Positions 54,381-63,769 of a stretch of 64,000 nt of DNA are shown here, in pieces (within the stretch, counting starts at the first letter, position 1; the number at the start of each line of letters is the position of its first letter). The translations under genes were made by a program, and so were the position numbers. The notes under the pieces were generated by a model. That model did no database searches. It saw nothing but the letters and a program-made list of their open reading frames with translations, and was not told the origin of the DNA. The DNA comes from Rikenellaceae bacterium (lineage in GTDB: Bacteria; Bacteroidota; Bacteroidia; Bacteroidales; Rikenellaceae): assembly GCA_015059965.1 (NCBI GenBank), contig SUZM01000003.1, forward strand, positions 96,764 to 160,763. Direction: 5' to 3'.

Positions 54381-56492
54381 ATGGCAAGAAATCTGAAAAT
54401 CAGAGACTTGACGTTGCGCGACGGCCAGCAGTCGTCCTTCGCAACCCGTATGAACCAGGCACAGATCGACCGCGTGCTGCCCTTCTACAAGGATGCCGGC
54501 TTCTACGCCATGGAGGTGTGGGGTGGTGCCGTGCCCGACTCGGTGATGCGCTACCTGAACGAGAACCCCTGGACCCGTCTGGAGTCGATCCACAAGGTGG
54601 TGGGTGATGTATCGAAGCTGACGGCCCTTTCGCGCGGCCGCAACCTCTTCGGCTATGCCCCCTACACGGATGAGATCATCGAGGGCTTCTGCCGCAACGC
54701 CATCGAGAGCGGTCTGGGTATCATGCGTATCTTCGACTGCCTGAACGACGTGGACAACGTGAAATCGACGATCAAATATGTGAAGAAGTATGGCGGTATT
54801 GCCGACTGCGCCGTCTGCTATACGGTGGATCCCAAGTACCCGAAGCTCGGCTTCTGGGACAAGCTCAAGGGCAAGAAGAACCCCGAGCCCGTCTTCACGG
54901 ACGACTACTTTGTAAATAAGGCCAAGGAGGTTGCTGCTCTGGGTGCCGATATGATCACCATCAAGGATATGTCGGGTCTGATTCCTCCGCAGCGCGTGAG
55001 CGTGCTCGTGAAGAAGCTGAAGGCTGCTGTAAACGTACCGATCGACTTCCATACCCACTGTACGCCCGGCTACGGTCTGGCTTCGGTATACGCCTCGATC
55101 GCCGCAGGTGTTGATGTTGTGGATACCAACTGCTGGTGGTTCGGCGGTGGCACGGGAGCCCCGGCCCTGGAGCTCGTCTACCTCTTCTGCCAGAAGCTCG
55201 GCATCGACCTGGGTGTCAATATGGAGGCTGTAGCCAAGATCAACGAGGAGCTGAAGTCGATCCGTTCGGAGCTGAACCTCTCGGTATTCGGCAAGGACAA
55301 GCCCGCTCCCAAGGCCTTCAACCCGATGGTGGATGCTGTTCCGGCTGAGGTGGATGCCCAGCTCGACCGCGCCGTGAAGGCTGCCCAGGCCGACGACTTC
55401 CAGACGCTGCTCGACGCTGCGCAGAAGATCGAGGCCTACTTCGGCTTCCCCGCTCCCAACGAGCTCGTTCAGAAGGCCGAGATCCCCGGCGGTATGTACT
55501 CCAACATGGTGGCCCAGCTCCAGCAGCTCAAGGCCGAGGAGATCCTGCCCCGCGCCATGGAGCTGATCCCCACGGTACGCTTGTCGGCCGGTCTGCCCCC
55601 CTTGGTAACCCCCACTTCGCAGATCGTGGGTGCCCAGGCCGTAAACTGCGCCATGGATGAGAAGGCCGGTCGCCCGATGTACACGAACAAGAGTTCGCAG
55701 TTTGTAAACCTGGTGAAGGGCGAGTATGGCAAGACCCCCGTGAAGATCGATCCCGAGTTCCGCCTCAAGATTTGCGGTTTCCGCGAGGAGACTCCCTACG
55801 ATGTATCGAAGTACCAGATGCAGCCTAACCCCGAACTTCCCGAAGCCGGTGGCGTGAAGCTGGCCGAGAACGAGAAGGAGGTACTGCTGCTCGAGCTCTT
55901 CCCGATGGTCGCCAAGGGCTATCTGACGGGTGTGAAGAAGGCTGCCTACGAGGCCAATAAGCCCGCCGAGGCTCCCAAGGCCGAGGCCGCTGCTGCGGTG
56001 AAGACCCCCGTAACGGGTGATGTGGTGAAGGCTCCGCTGCCCGGCAAGCTCATCGAGTACAAGGTGAAGGTGGGCGATAAGGTCGAGGCCGGTCAGGAGG
56101 TACTCGTTCTGGAGGCCATGAAGATGGAGAATGCCGTGACGGCCGAAGTTTCGGGCTATGTGAAGCAGCTGCTGGTTGCTGTAGGCGAGAATGTGGCTAC
56201 CGATGCCCAGCTCATCGAGCTCTCGAAGGAGGCTCCGAAGGCTGCCGCTGCCGAGCCCGCAGCCAAGAAGCCCGTAACGGGTAAGGTGATTGCCGCTCCG
56301 CTGCCCGGTAAGGTGATTGCCATCAAGGTGAAGGCCGGCGATACGATTGCTGCCGGTCAGGAGGTTGCCGTTCTGGAGGCCATGAAGATGGAGAACTCGA
56401 TCAATGCCGACTTTGCCGGTACGGTGAAGCAGGTATTGGTGTCGGAGGGTGAGAATGTCGCCACCGATGCCGCCCTGATCGAGGTGGAATAG
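54381..56492 (+). CDS. OadA-type (oxaloacetate decarboxylase/pyruvate carboxylase) carboxyltransferase with two tandem biotinyl domains
   Basis: LKIRDLTLRDGQQSSFATRM, DFHTHCTPGYGLASVYASIAAGVDVVDTNCWWFGGGTG; two EAMKMEN motifs. Confidence 0.92.
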   Translation: MARNLKIRDLTLRDGQQSSFATRMNQAQIDRVLPFYKDAGFYAMEVWGGAVPDSVMRYLNENPWTRLESIHKVVGDVSKLTALSRGRNLFGYAPYTDEIIEGFCRNAIESGLGIMRIFDCLNDVDNVKSTIKYVKKYGGIADCAVCYTVDPKYPKLGFWDKLKGKKNPEPVFTDDYFVNKAKEVAALGADMITIKDMSGLIPPQRVSVLVKKLKAAVNVPIDFHTHCTPGYGLASVYASIAAGVDVVDTNCWWFGGGTGAPALELVYLFCQKLGIDLGVNMEAVAKINEELKSIRSELNLSVFGKDKPAPKAFNPMVDAVPAEVDAQLDRAVKAAQADDFQTLLDAAQKIEAYFGFPAPNELVQKAEIPGGMYSNMVAQLQQLKAEEILPRAMELIPTVRLSAGLPPLVTPTSQIVGAQAVNCAMDEKAGRPMYTNKSSQFVNLVKGEYGKTPVKIDPEFRLKICGFREETPYDVSKYQMQPNPELPEAGGVKLAENEKEVLLLELFPMVAKGYLTGVKKAAYEANKPAEAPKAEAAAAVKTPVTGDVVKAPLPGKLIEYKVKVGDKVEAGQEVLVLEAMKMENAVTAEVSGYVKQLLVAVGENVATDAQLIELSKEAPKAAAAEPAAKKPVTGKVIAAPLPGKVIAIKVKAGDTIAAGQEVAVLEAMKMENSINADFAGTVKQVLVSEGENVATDAALIEVE

Positions 56493-56529
56493 TCTAAACC
56501 CCGTAAGGCGGCAAAGACCGCCAAGTGCA

Positions 56530-56573
56530 AGCCCCGAGTGGATCATACCGTCGCGTATGCCCCACTCGGGGCT
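56530..56573. terminator. Long hairpin downstream of the biotin carboxyltransferase gene
   Basis: AGCCCCGAGTGG...CCACTCGGGGCT 12-bp stem enclosing CATAC/GTATG; no clear U-tract. Confidence 0.5.
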
Positions 56574-56695
56574 CACTGTATAACCCGGCGAAGGGCCGCT
56601 GCCCGATAAAAGAGAATCGCCCGGCCGCCACGAAGGCGGACCGCGCGATATTCAACAGGCTCGGCGCCGAGCTCCAGGAGAGGATAGGGTAGTGC

Positions 56696-57646
56696 TTAGC
56701 GCAGGTGGAGGGCTCTTAGGAGCCTCAGCAGATAGTACTTGCGCAGCAGCTTGCGTTCGCGGCGGGTACGCGGACTAAAACCTCGAGCCTCGAGTTCACG
56801 GCGGAGCTCCGCCGCCTGATCGGCAGCCCGATAGCGGATGGCATGGTAGAGACGCTCCCAGAGGCTGTTGGCCAGGATGCGTTCCAAGAGCTCGGGACGG
56901 TAGCGGCGGGCAAAGTAGGCGCAGATGTCGTAGCTGCTTCGGCAAAAGCGATCGCACTGTGAGAAGTCGCGAAAGTGGCTGGCCGACTCCTCCAGGACGC
57001 GATAGACGGCCAGTTGCTCCTCCATAAAGTGGATCCGCCCCCGCAACGAGGCATAGAGCCACAAGGGGTAGTCACCCATGCGCCAGGTCGCGGCATCGGG
57101 GGCAATCTCGCGGGTGTAATCCTCGATCACCGAACGCCGCACAAGGACCGTAGGGGTTGGGATGCAGTTTCCCTCCAGGAGACGCTCGAACGAGGTCTCG
57201 GAAGCTCCTCCCCACAGCGGGCCGAACTTTTGACGACGTTGCTTGTAGTGGCGCACCTGGCCATAGACCATCGAGCAGTCGGGATGCGCCTCCATATACT
57301 CCACCTGTTTCTGCAATTTGTGGGGATCACTCCAATAGTCGTCCCCCTCGCAGATGGCAATATACCTCCCTTGGGCTCTGGGGTAGTTGTAGGTAATGGT
57401 AATCTTCACCCCCTTCGAATATTGGTTCTCGGTTTGGAGAATCGGCTTAAAGCGGGCGGGGTAGCGCTCGGTATATTCGCGAATGATCTCCTGCGAACGA
57501 TCTTTCGAGGCATCGTCGTGAATCAGCACCTCATAGTCGAAGGGGCACACCTGATTTACGATCCCGTCAAGCGACTCGCGGAGGTAGGGCTCGTGGTTGT
57601 AGCTCAGCACACAGATGCTAACGAACGGGGGCGTTGTCGCGGGCAT
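56696..57646 (-). CDS. Glycosyltransferase family 2
   Basis: FVSICVLSYNHEPYLRESLDGIVNQ, DYEVLIHDDASKDRSQEIIREY, ICEGDDYWSD. Confidence 0.94.
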   Translation of the reverse strand: MPATTPPFVSICVLSYNHEPYLRESLDGIVNQVCPFDYEVLIHDDASKDRSQEIIREYTERYPARFKPILQTENQYSKGVKITITYNYPRAQGRYIAICEGDDYWSDPHKLQKQVEYMEAHPDCSMVYGQVRHYKQRRQKFGPLWGGASETSFERLLEGNCIPTPTVLVRRSVIEDYTREIAPDAATWRMGDYPLWLYASLRGRIHFMEEQLAVYRVLEESASHFRDFSQCDRFCRSSYDICAYFARRYRPELLERILANSLWERLYHAIRYRAADQAAELRRELEARGFSPRTRRERKLLRKYYLLRLLRALHLR

Positions 57647-58646
57647 AAAGCACGGTGGGGGTTAGATCCTTGATGATGTAAAGATCGCTTTCAAAGCGCA
57701 GGTTCTCGGGGTTGGTCGGAAGGCCATGGAGCCAATCAACCAACTGCTGCGGATAGTTTACGCCGGCCAGGTGAGCTAACGGGTAGTGGCCCGAGATTCG
57801 GCAGTTCATCTCAATGATGTAGATTCCGTCCGAGCACTTAAAGCAGTCCACCGAAAGGATTCCTTCGTGATGACTCTCTTCGGCAATCTTTTGAGCCAAG
57901 GGGAGGAAGGGGGTGGGGTCGGCGGTACGTCCGAGGTCGGTCTCACCACTGCGCATCGTTACCTTCTGCTTGGCAAAGGTTGCCACCGGTCTTCCCTCCA
58001 GGTCATTGATCAGATCCAGGCCATACTCCTGGCCCACCATTACCTCCTGGTAGATGATCGACTCGTCGGGGGTCATGCCCGATTCATATTTCAGGTAGGA
58101 GGAGAAGATCTCGCGGCGACACTTCTCGCTCAGCACGCGTAATTCTTGTTCGTTTTCAACCTTATAGATTCCCATCGAGGCCATGCCCCAGCGGGGTTTC
58201 ATCAGGATCGGGTAGGCCGCCTCTCCAGATGCTATGGCCCGAAGCACCTCCTCGACCTTAAGCCAGGTGCGCGGAGTCTTGAGGCCCAGCGAGCGGACGA
58301 ACTCAAAGGTCTTCCACTTGTCGTTGCAGATCTCGACAAACGAGGCGGGGGCCAACACCAGACGAATCCCCGCAGCCTCGAAATCCTCACGGTGACGAGC
58401 CAAGACCAGCAGGTCGATATCGAAGAGCGAAAGCAGTGCGCCAATCTGCATCTCTTTGCAGTAGCGGATCAGAGCCGGGATATACTCCGGGTCGTAGATC
58501 AGGGGCGAGAGCAGGTAGCCGTCGGCACGCTTGAGGGCAATGGTATACTCGCTGTTCGAGGCATAGACCTTATCCACGCCGCGGCACTCTTTGAAGTAGT
58601 CCACAATGTAGCTGCGCCGTCCGGCAGAGGTAAGCAGTATATTCAT
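57618..58646 (-). CDS. ATP-grasp domain protein
   Basis: NILLTSAGRRSYIVDYFKE, NDKWKTFEFVRSLGLKTPRTW, PILMKPRWGMASMGIYKV, IIEMNCRISGHYPLAHLAGVNYPQ. Confidence 0.88.
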   Translation of the reverse strand: MNILLTSAGRRSYIVDYFKECRGVDKVYASNSEYTIALKRADGYLLSPLIYDPEYIPALIRYCKEMQIGALLSLFDIDLLVLARHREDFEAAGIRLVLAPASFVEICNDKWKTFEFVRSLGLKTPRTWLKVEEVLRAIASGEAAYPILMKPRWGMASMGIYKVENEQELRVLSEKCRREIFSSYLKYESGMTPDESIIYQEVMVGQEYGLDLINDLEGRPVATFAKQKVTMRSGETDLGRTADPTPFLPLAQKIAEESHHEGILSVDCFKCSDGIYIIEMNCRISGHYPLAHLAGVNYPQQLVDWLHGLPTNPENLRFESDLYIIKDLTPTVLYARDNAPVR

Positions 58647-58666
58647 AATTTTTACGCTATTTTTTT

Positions 58667-59323
58667 CTATTCTATCTTTTCGAGCTCTTCGACCGTAAGC
58701 TCATCGCGAAGAAAAAGGTCGCGGTGGAGACGGATCTTCTCCTCGGGCCACTCCCACCAGGCGATGCGCAACAATTCGCGAACCACCTCCTGAGGAAAGC
58801 GGTAGCGAATCACGCGAGCCGGGCTGCCGCCCACAATGGCGTAGGGTGGGACATCGCGATTCACCAGCGCGTTGGCTCCGATGATGGCACCATGGCCGAT
58901 CTTCACCCCGCGCAGAATGGTGGCGTTGCAGCCGATCCAGACATCACTGCCGATCTCACACACGCGGGCAAACTTCTCACGGCGGATTGCCGCATCCTCC
59001 TCAAAGAGGCCGAATTTCGGGTCGTAGATAAACGGGTGACTCGAGAGGCGGCGGTAGTTGTGATCCGGAGGACCGATCGTCACCCCATAGGAGATTGAGC
59101 AGTAACGCCCGATCCGGCAGTGAAAGAGCATGCACCACGGCCCCGTATAGGAGCGGTCTCCGAGTTCGACACCCAGCAGGAGATTTTGGCGATCAACGCT
59201 GCAAAAGCGCCCCACCGTACTCTCGCGCACGCGCGAAAAATCCCCAACAATGGTCTCTTCACCCACCTCCGAGTCGCGGACCTCGACCTCCCTGTAGAGT
59301 TTTGCCAGTTCCGATACGCCCAT
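58667..59323 (-). CDS. CatB-related O-acetyltransferase (left-handed beta-helix)
   Basis: SISYGVTIGPPDHNYRRLSSHPFIYD, IGSDVWIGCNATILRGVKIGHGAIIGANALVNRDVPPYAIVGGSPARVIRYRF. Confidence 0.93.
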   Translation of the reverse strand: MGVSELAKLYREVEVRDSEVGEETIVGDFSRVRESTVGRFCSVDRQNLLLGVELGDRSYTGPWCMLFHCRIGRYCSISYGVTIGPPDHNYRRLSSHPFIYDPKFGLFEEDAAIRREKFARVCEIGSDVWIGCNATILRGVKIGHGAIIGANALVNRDVPPYAIVGGSPARVIRYRFPQEVVRELLRIAWWEWPEEKIRLHRDLFLRDELTVEELEKIE

Positions 59324-59327
59324 GAGA

Positions 59328-60470
59328 TCAGCGGTTTTTGATGATTTCGATAATGCGCTCCACCTCCTCTTTCTCGAGCTCGTGGTGTAGCGGCAGGCAG
59401 ATCACCTGCCGGGCCATGCGCGTAGCCACGGGCAAATTCTCCGGACTGGCCGAGGGGAGTCCTTTGTAGGTGTCGAACTCGCTGATGAGCGGGTAGAAGT
59501 AGCGGCGGCCCAAGATCCCCTCCTCTTTGAGGCGGAAGTAGAGCTCGTCGCGACTCTCGCCGTAACACTCCTGATCGACAAAGATCGGGAAATAGGAGTA
59601 ATTGTACTCCACCCCCTCTAAAGGTTCGAACATTCGGAGCCCCGGCACTCCGCTCAGGGCCTCGCGGTAGTGCTCCGTAACCGCTCTGCGGGCGGCTATG
59701 GCCCGATCCACATGCTTCAGGGCAAGCAGTCCGTAGGCGGCACGCACCTCGTCCATCTTCGAGTTGATGCCCGGAGCGATCACCTCCGTTTCGCCGGCAA
59801 AGCCGAAATTCTTGAGGTAGTCGATGCGCTTTTTCATCTCCTCGGAGTGGCAGATCAGCGCTCCGCCCTCAATGGTGTTGTAGGTCTTTGTGGCATGAAA
59901 CGAGAGGGTCGAGATATCACCCGCCTCCAGAATCGAGCGGCCGTTCTGTTTGACGGCAAAGGCGTGAGCGGCATCGTAGATCACCTTCAAACCATATTTG
60001 CGGGCGATGGCCTCGATGCGCTCCACCTCACAAGGTGTGCCATAGACGTGAACCGGCATGATGGCCGTTGTCTGCGGGGTGATGGCCGCCTCTATGCGAT
60101 CGGGATCGAGGTTGCCTGTTCGGGGATCGACATCCACAAAGACGGGGCGGATGCCGTTCCACCAGATCGAGTGCGTGGTGGCGACAAAGCTGTAGGGGGT
60201 AGTGATCACCTCGCCCTGGATACGCAGGGCCTGCAGGGCGGTAATCAGCGGCAGGGTGCCGTTCGTAAACAGGGAGATATACTTTACGCCGAGGTAGTCG
60301 CACAGCGCCTCCTCCAATTCGCGGTGAAAGCGCCCGTTATTGGTAATCCACTTGCTCTGCCAAATCTGCTCCAGGTAGGGGATGAACTCCTCCAGGGGCG
60401 GCAAGAGGGGAGAGGTAACGGTTACTTTTTTTGAGGGTATATCCTTCATATTCAGTAGATTGTTCTTCAT
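59328..60470 (-). CDS. DegT/DnrJ/EryC1/StrS family aminotransferase
   Basis: ITNNGRFHRELEEALCDYLGVKYISLFTNGTLPLITALQAL, VIYDAAHAFAVK, LSFHATKTYNTIEGGALI. Confidence 0.94.
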   Translation of the reverse strand: MKNNLLNMKDIPSKKVTVTSPLLPPLEEFIPYLEQIWQSKWITNNGRFHRELEEALCDYLGVKYISLFTNGTLPLITALQALRIQGEVITTPYSFVATTHSIWWNGIRPVFVDVDPRTGNLDPDRIEAAITPQTTAIMPVHVYGTPCEVERIEAIARKYGLKVIYDAAHAFAVKQNGRSILEAGDISTLSFHATKTYNTIEGGALICHSEEMKKRIDYLKNFGFAGETEVIAPGINSKMDEVRAAYGLLALKHVDRAIAARRAVTEHYREALSGVPGLRMFEPLEGVEYNYSYFPIFVDQECYGESRDELYFRLKEEGILGRRYFYPLISEFDTYKGLPSASPENLPVATRMARQVICLPLHHELEKEEVERIIEIIKNR

Positions 60471-60492
60471 CTATGGGTTATCATGGAGTCGA

Positions 60493-61155
60493 TCAATAGA
60501 GCCCCTCGCGGCTCCAGCTCACCTCCTGTTTCACCACTCGACAGGGGGCTCCTACAGCCAACGAGTTTTCGGGGATCACCCCCGTAACAACGGCATCGGA
60601 ACCGATGATCGAATTGGCACCGACGGATGCTCCTTTGAAGATCTTCGCTCCGGGGGCAATCCAGACGTGGCGGCCGATCTCCACCGAACGGGGCGGATTG
60701 ATGCGCAGGCCGCTCTTGAGGTCGTAGATCGGGTGCGAATCGCTGGTGCGAACCGTAATCCGGTTGGCGAACATGCAATCTTCACCCACCAGAATCGACA
60801 TCCCCTCCTCCTGGGCACAGAGGTGTACCGTATGGGTGAAGGTCGTTCCGGCACCGATGCGGATCGTGCAGTTGTTGCCCTCGATCCAGAAGCTGCAGTG
60901 GGGGCCGACCGAGCAGTTCGAACCCAGAATCAGCCGATTGTTGTTGCCCACAACATGAATCTTCAGCCCATGGATCATCGAGCCCGAGCCGATCTCCAGC
61001 AGGTTTCCCTTCCCTTTGATGTGCTTCGAGAGTTTCAGATAACGTCCCGAATTGCGCACCTTCATGCGGCGGCACAGCAGATCACGCCGCGAAAGACCGC
61101 GAAAAGCACTCACCAGGTCGTAGAGCCATGGGAATTTCATCAACACCTTCCCCAT
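60493..61155 (-). CDS. Hexapeptide-repeat acyltransferase
   Basis: IGRHVWIAPGAKIFKGASVGANSIIGSDAVVTGVIPENSLAVGAPCRVVKQ. Confidence 0.92.
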   Translation of the reverse strand: MGKVLMKFPWLYDLVSAFRGLSRRDLLCRRMKVRNSGRYLKLSKHIKGKGNLLEIGSGSMIHGLKIHVVGNNNRLILGSNCSVGPHCSFWIEGNNCTIRIGAGTTFTHTVHLCAQEEGMSILVGEDCMFANRITVRTSDSHPIYDLKSGLRINPPRSVEIGRHVWIAPGAKIFKGASVGANSIIGSDAVVTGVIPENSLAVGAPCRVVKQEVSWSREGLY

Positions 61156-61179
61156 TTTCGAAAGTCGCCGAGTGGCAAA

Positions 61180-62307
61180 TCAACGGTTTTTATACATGTC
61201 GTCGTAGTACTTCTCATACTCACCCGAGGTGATGCGATCCATCCACTCCTGGTTTTCGAGGTACCATTTAACGGTCTTTTCAATGCCCTCCTCAAATTGC
61301 AGCGAGGGCTCCCAACCGAGCTCCTTTTGCAGTTTTGAGCTGTCGATCGCATAGCGCATGTCGTGGCCGGCGCGATCCGTCACATAAGTGATCAGATCGA
61401 GCGATGCCCCCTCGGGATTGCCCAACAGACGATCCACCGTGCGGATGATCACCCGGATCAGGTCAATGTTCTTCCACTCGTTGAAGCCGCCGATGTTGTA
61501 GGTGTCGGCCACCCGTCCTTTGTGGAAAATCAGGTCGATGGCCCGGGCGTGATCCTCGACATAGAGCCAGTCACGCACGTTCTCACCCTTACCATATACG
61601 GGCAGCGGTTTGCGGTGGCGAATATTATTGATAAAGAGCGGGATCAGCTTCTCCGGGAACTGATAGGGACCATAGTTGTTCGAGCAGTTGGTTACAATGG
61701 TCGGCAGGCCGTAGGTGTCGTGGAAGGCTCTGACGAAGTGGTCCGACGAGGCCTTGGCAGCCGAGTAGGGTGAGTGGGGGTTGTAGGGGGTATCCTCGTA
61801 GAAGAACTTGTCGCCATAGGCCAAGTGGTGCTCCGACGAGGAGGCCGTGGTGGAGAACGGAGGCTCCACGCCCTCGGGATGCGAAAGCTCCAGAGCGCCA
61901 TAGACCTCATCGGTCGAGATGTGGTAGAAGCGTTTGCCCTCCCAGTTGCCGTTCCAATAGTGCTTGGCGGCCTGCAAGAGCGACAAGGTACCCATCACAT
62001 TGGTGCGGGCAAAGGTGAAGGGATCTTTGATCGAACGATCCACATGGCTCTCTGCCGCGAGGTGGATCACGCCGTCGATCTCATACTTCTCGAAGATCGC
62101 CAGCACCCGCTCGAAGTCGCAGATGTCAGCCCGCTCGAAACAGTAGTTCTCTTTCTGCTCAAGATCTTTCAGATTCTCCAAGTTGCCGGCATAGGTCAAC
62201 TTATCGAGGTTCACAATGCGGTATTCGGGGTACTTGTTCACAAACAGACGTACCACATGCGAGCCGATAAATCCGGCACCGCCCGTTATCAGAATATTGC
62301 GTTTCAT
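61180..62307 (-). CDS. rfbB: dTDP-glucose 4,6-dehydratase
   Basis: NILITGGAGFIGSHVVRLFVNKYPEY, HLAAESHVDRSI, STDEVYG, SPYSAAKASSDHFVRAFHDTYGLPT. Confidence 0.97.
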   Translation of the reverse strand: MKRNILITGGAGFIGSHVVRLFVNKYPEYRIVNLDKLTYAGNLENLKDLEQKENYCFERADICDFERVLAIFEKYEIDGVIHLAAESHVDRSIKDPFTFARTNVMGTLSLLQAAKHYWNGNWEGKRFYHISTDEVYGALELSHPEGVEPPFSTTASSSEHHLAYGDKFFYEDTPYNPHSPYSAAKASSDHFVRAFHDTYGLPTIVTNCSNNYGPYQFPEKLIPLFINNIRHRKPLPVYGKGENVRDWLYVEDHARAIDLIFHKGRVADTYNIGGFNEWKNIDLIRVIIRTVDRLLGNPEGASLDLITYVTDRAGHDMRYAIDSSKLQKELGWEPSLQFEEGIEKTVKWYLENQEWMDRITSGEYEKYYDDMYKNR

Positions 62308-62324
62308 GGTCGTATTGCGTTAGT

Positions 62325-63194
62325 TTATTGTTCTCTTTTGAGTCGGGCGACACAGTAGCGCATCGAGTCGCGCCAGTGGGGGATTTCAACCCCGAAGACC
62401 GCCTTTATCTTACTCTTGTCGAGCACCGAGTAGGCCGGACGCTTCACCTTCGAAGGAAACTCCTCGGAGTGGCAGGGGAGGATGCGGCATGCGCTATGCC
62501 CCGCCTCCAAGGCGATCTCGGTGGCAAAGTCGTACCACGAGCAGACCCCTTCGTTCGAGAAGTGGAAGGTTCCCTCCGCCTCTCGGAAGAGCTCCTTTTC
62601 GATGATCGAAAAGAGGGTCAGGGCCAGATCTCCGGCATAGGTGGGGGTGCCCACCTGGTCGAAGACCACCTTCAATTCGGACTTCTCGCTCGTCAGGCGC
62701 AGCATCGTCTTCAGGAAGTTGTTGCCATACTCCGAATAGAGCCATGCGGTGCGGAAGATCAGGTGGCGGCAGCCCACTTTGCGAATTGCCTCTTCACCCT
62801 CCCATTTCGTTCGGCCATAGACCCCCAGGGGTTGGGTCGGCATATCCTCACGGCGAGGGGTATTGCCTTCGCCACCAAAGACATAATCGGTCGAGATGTG
62901 GATCAGCACGGCTCCCGTCTCGCGGGCTGCCAGGGCCAGATTCTCCACCGCATCGCGATTGATGATTTGGCAGAGCAATTCATCCTCCTCGGCCCGATCG
63001 ACCTGCGTATAGGCGGCACAATTGACCACCACATCAATCTTCTCAGCCTTAACGAGTGCCATGACCGCCTCACGATTCGTTATATCCAACTCCGCCACAT
63101 CGGTAAAGAGGTAGCGGTTGGGCGAAACACTCCCCAGACGGCGCATCTCACTGCCCAGCTGTCCGTTGGCTCCCGTAACCAGTATATTAAGCAT
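62325..63194 (-). CDS. rfbD: dTDP-4-dehydrorhamnose reductase
   Basis: NILVTGANGQLGSEMRRL, NCAAYTQVDRAEEDE, ISTDYVFGGEGNTPRREDMPTQPLGVYGRTKWEGEEA. Confidence 0.97.
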   Translation of the reverse strand: MLNILVTGANGQLGSEMRRLGSVSPNRYLFTDVAELDITNREAVMALVKAEKIDVVVNCAAYTQVDRAEEDELLCQIINRDAVENLALAARETGAVLIHISTDYVFGGEGNTPRREDMPTQPLGVYGRTKWEGEEAIRKVGCRHLIFRTAWLYSEYGNNFLKTMLRLTSEKSELKVVFDQVGTPTYAGDLALTLFSIIEKELFREAEGTFHFSNEGVCSWYDFATEIALEAGHSACRILPCHSEEFPSKVKRPAYSVLDKSKIKAVFGVEIPHWRDSMRYCVARLKREQ

Positions 63195-63759
63195 AGTAAT
63201 CCGTGTTATAATCAAAGAGTTCCTCGGCCTCGGAAAGTCGGGGGTGGACCGCATCTTTCGGCGAGAGGATCACCTCCGCAAGGGGGATCTGCCAGTCAAT
63301 CCCCAGCTCCGGGTCGTCCCAGGCCACGGCCCCCTCGCTTTGCGGGGCGTAATAGTTGTCGCACTTGTATTGGAAGGTGGCTGTCTCACTCAAGACCGCA
63401 AAGCCATGGGCAAAGCCGCGGGGAACGAAGAACTGGCGTTTGTTCTCGGCCGATAGTTCAACCGCCACATGCTGCCCGAAGGTGGGCGAACCTCTGCGGA
63501 TATCGACCGCCACATCCAACACGCGGCCCTCGACCACGCGCACCAATTTCGACTGTGCATTCTCTCCCTTTTGGAAGTGCAGGCCGCGCACTACGCCGTA
63601 TTTCGATCGCGACTCGTTGTCCTGTACGAAGTTTATGGGGCGCACCTGCTCCGCAAACTCGCGCAGCGAAAAGCTCTCGAAGAAGTAGCCGCGCGCATCA
63701 CCGAAGATCGTAGGCTCGAGGATCACTACCCCCTCGATCGGAGTCTTTATCACTTTCAT
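63187..63759 (-). CDS. rfbC: dTDP-4-dehydrorhamnose 3,5-epimerase
   Basis: GVVILEPTIFGDARGYFFESFSLREF, FVQDNESRSKYGVVRGLHFQKG, VPRGFAHGFAVLS. Confidence 0.97.
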   Translation of the reverse strand: MKVIKTPIEGVVILEPTIFGDARGYFFESFSLREFAEQVRPINFVQDNESRSKYGVVRGLHFQKGENAQSKLVRVVEGRVLDVAVDIRRGSPTFGQHVAVELSAENKRQFFVPRGFAHGFAVLSETATFQYKCDNYYAPQSEGAVAWDDPELGIDWQIPLAEVILSPKDAVHPRLSEAEELFDYNTDYYA

Positions 63760-63769
63760 CCTCCTAAGG

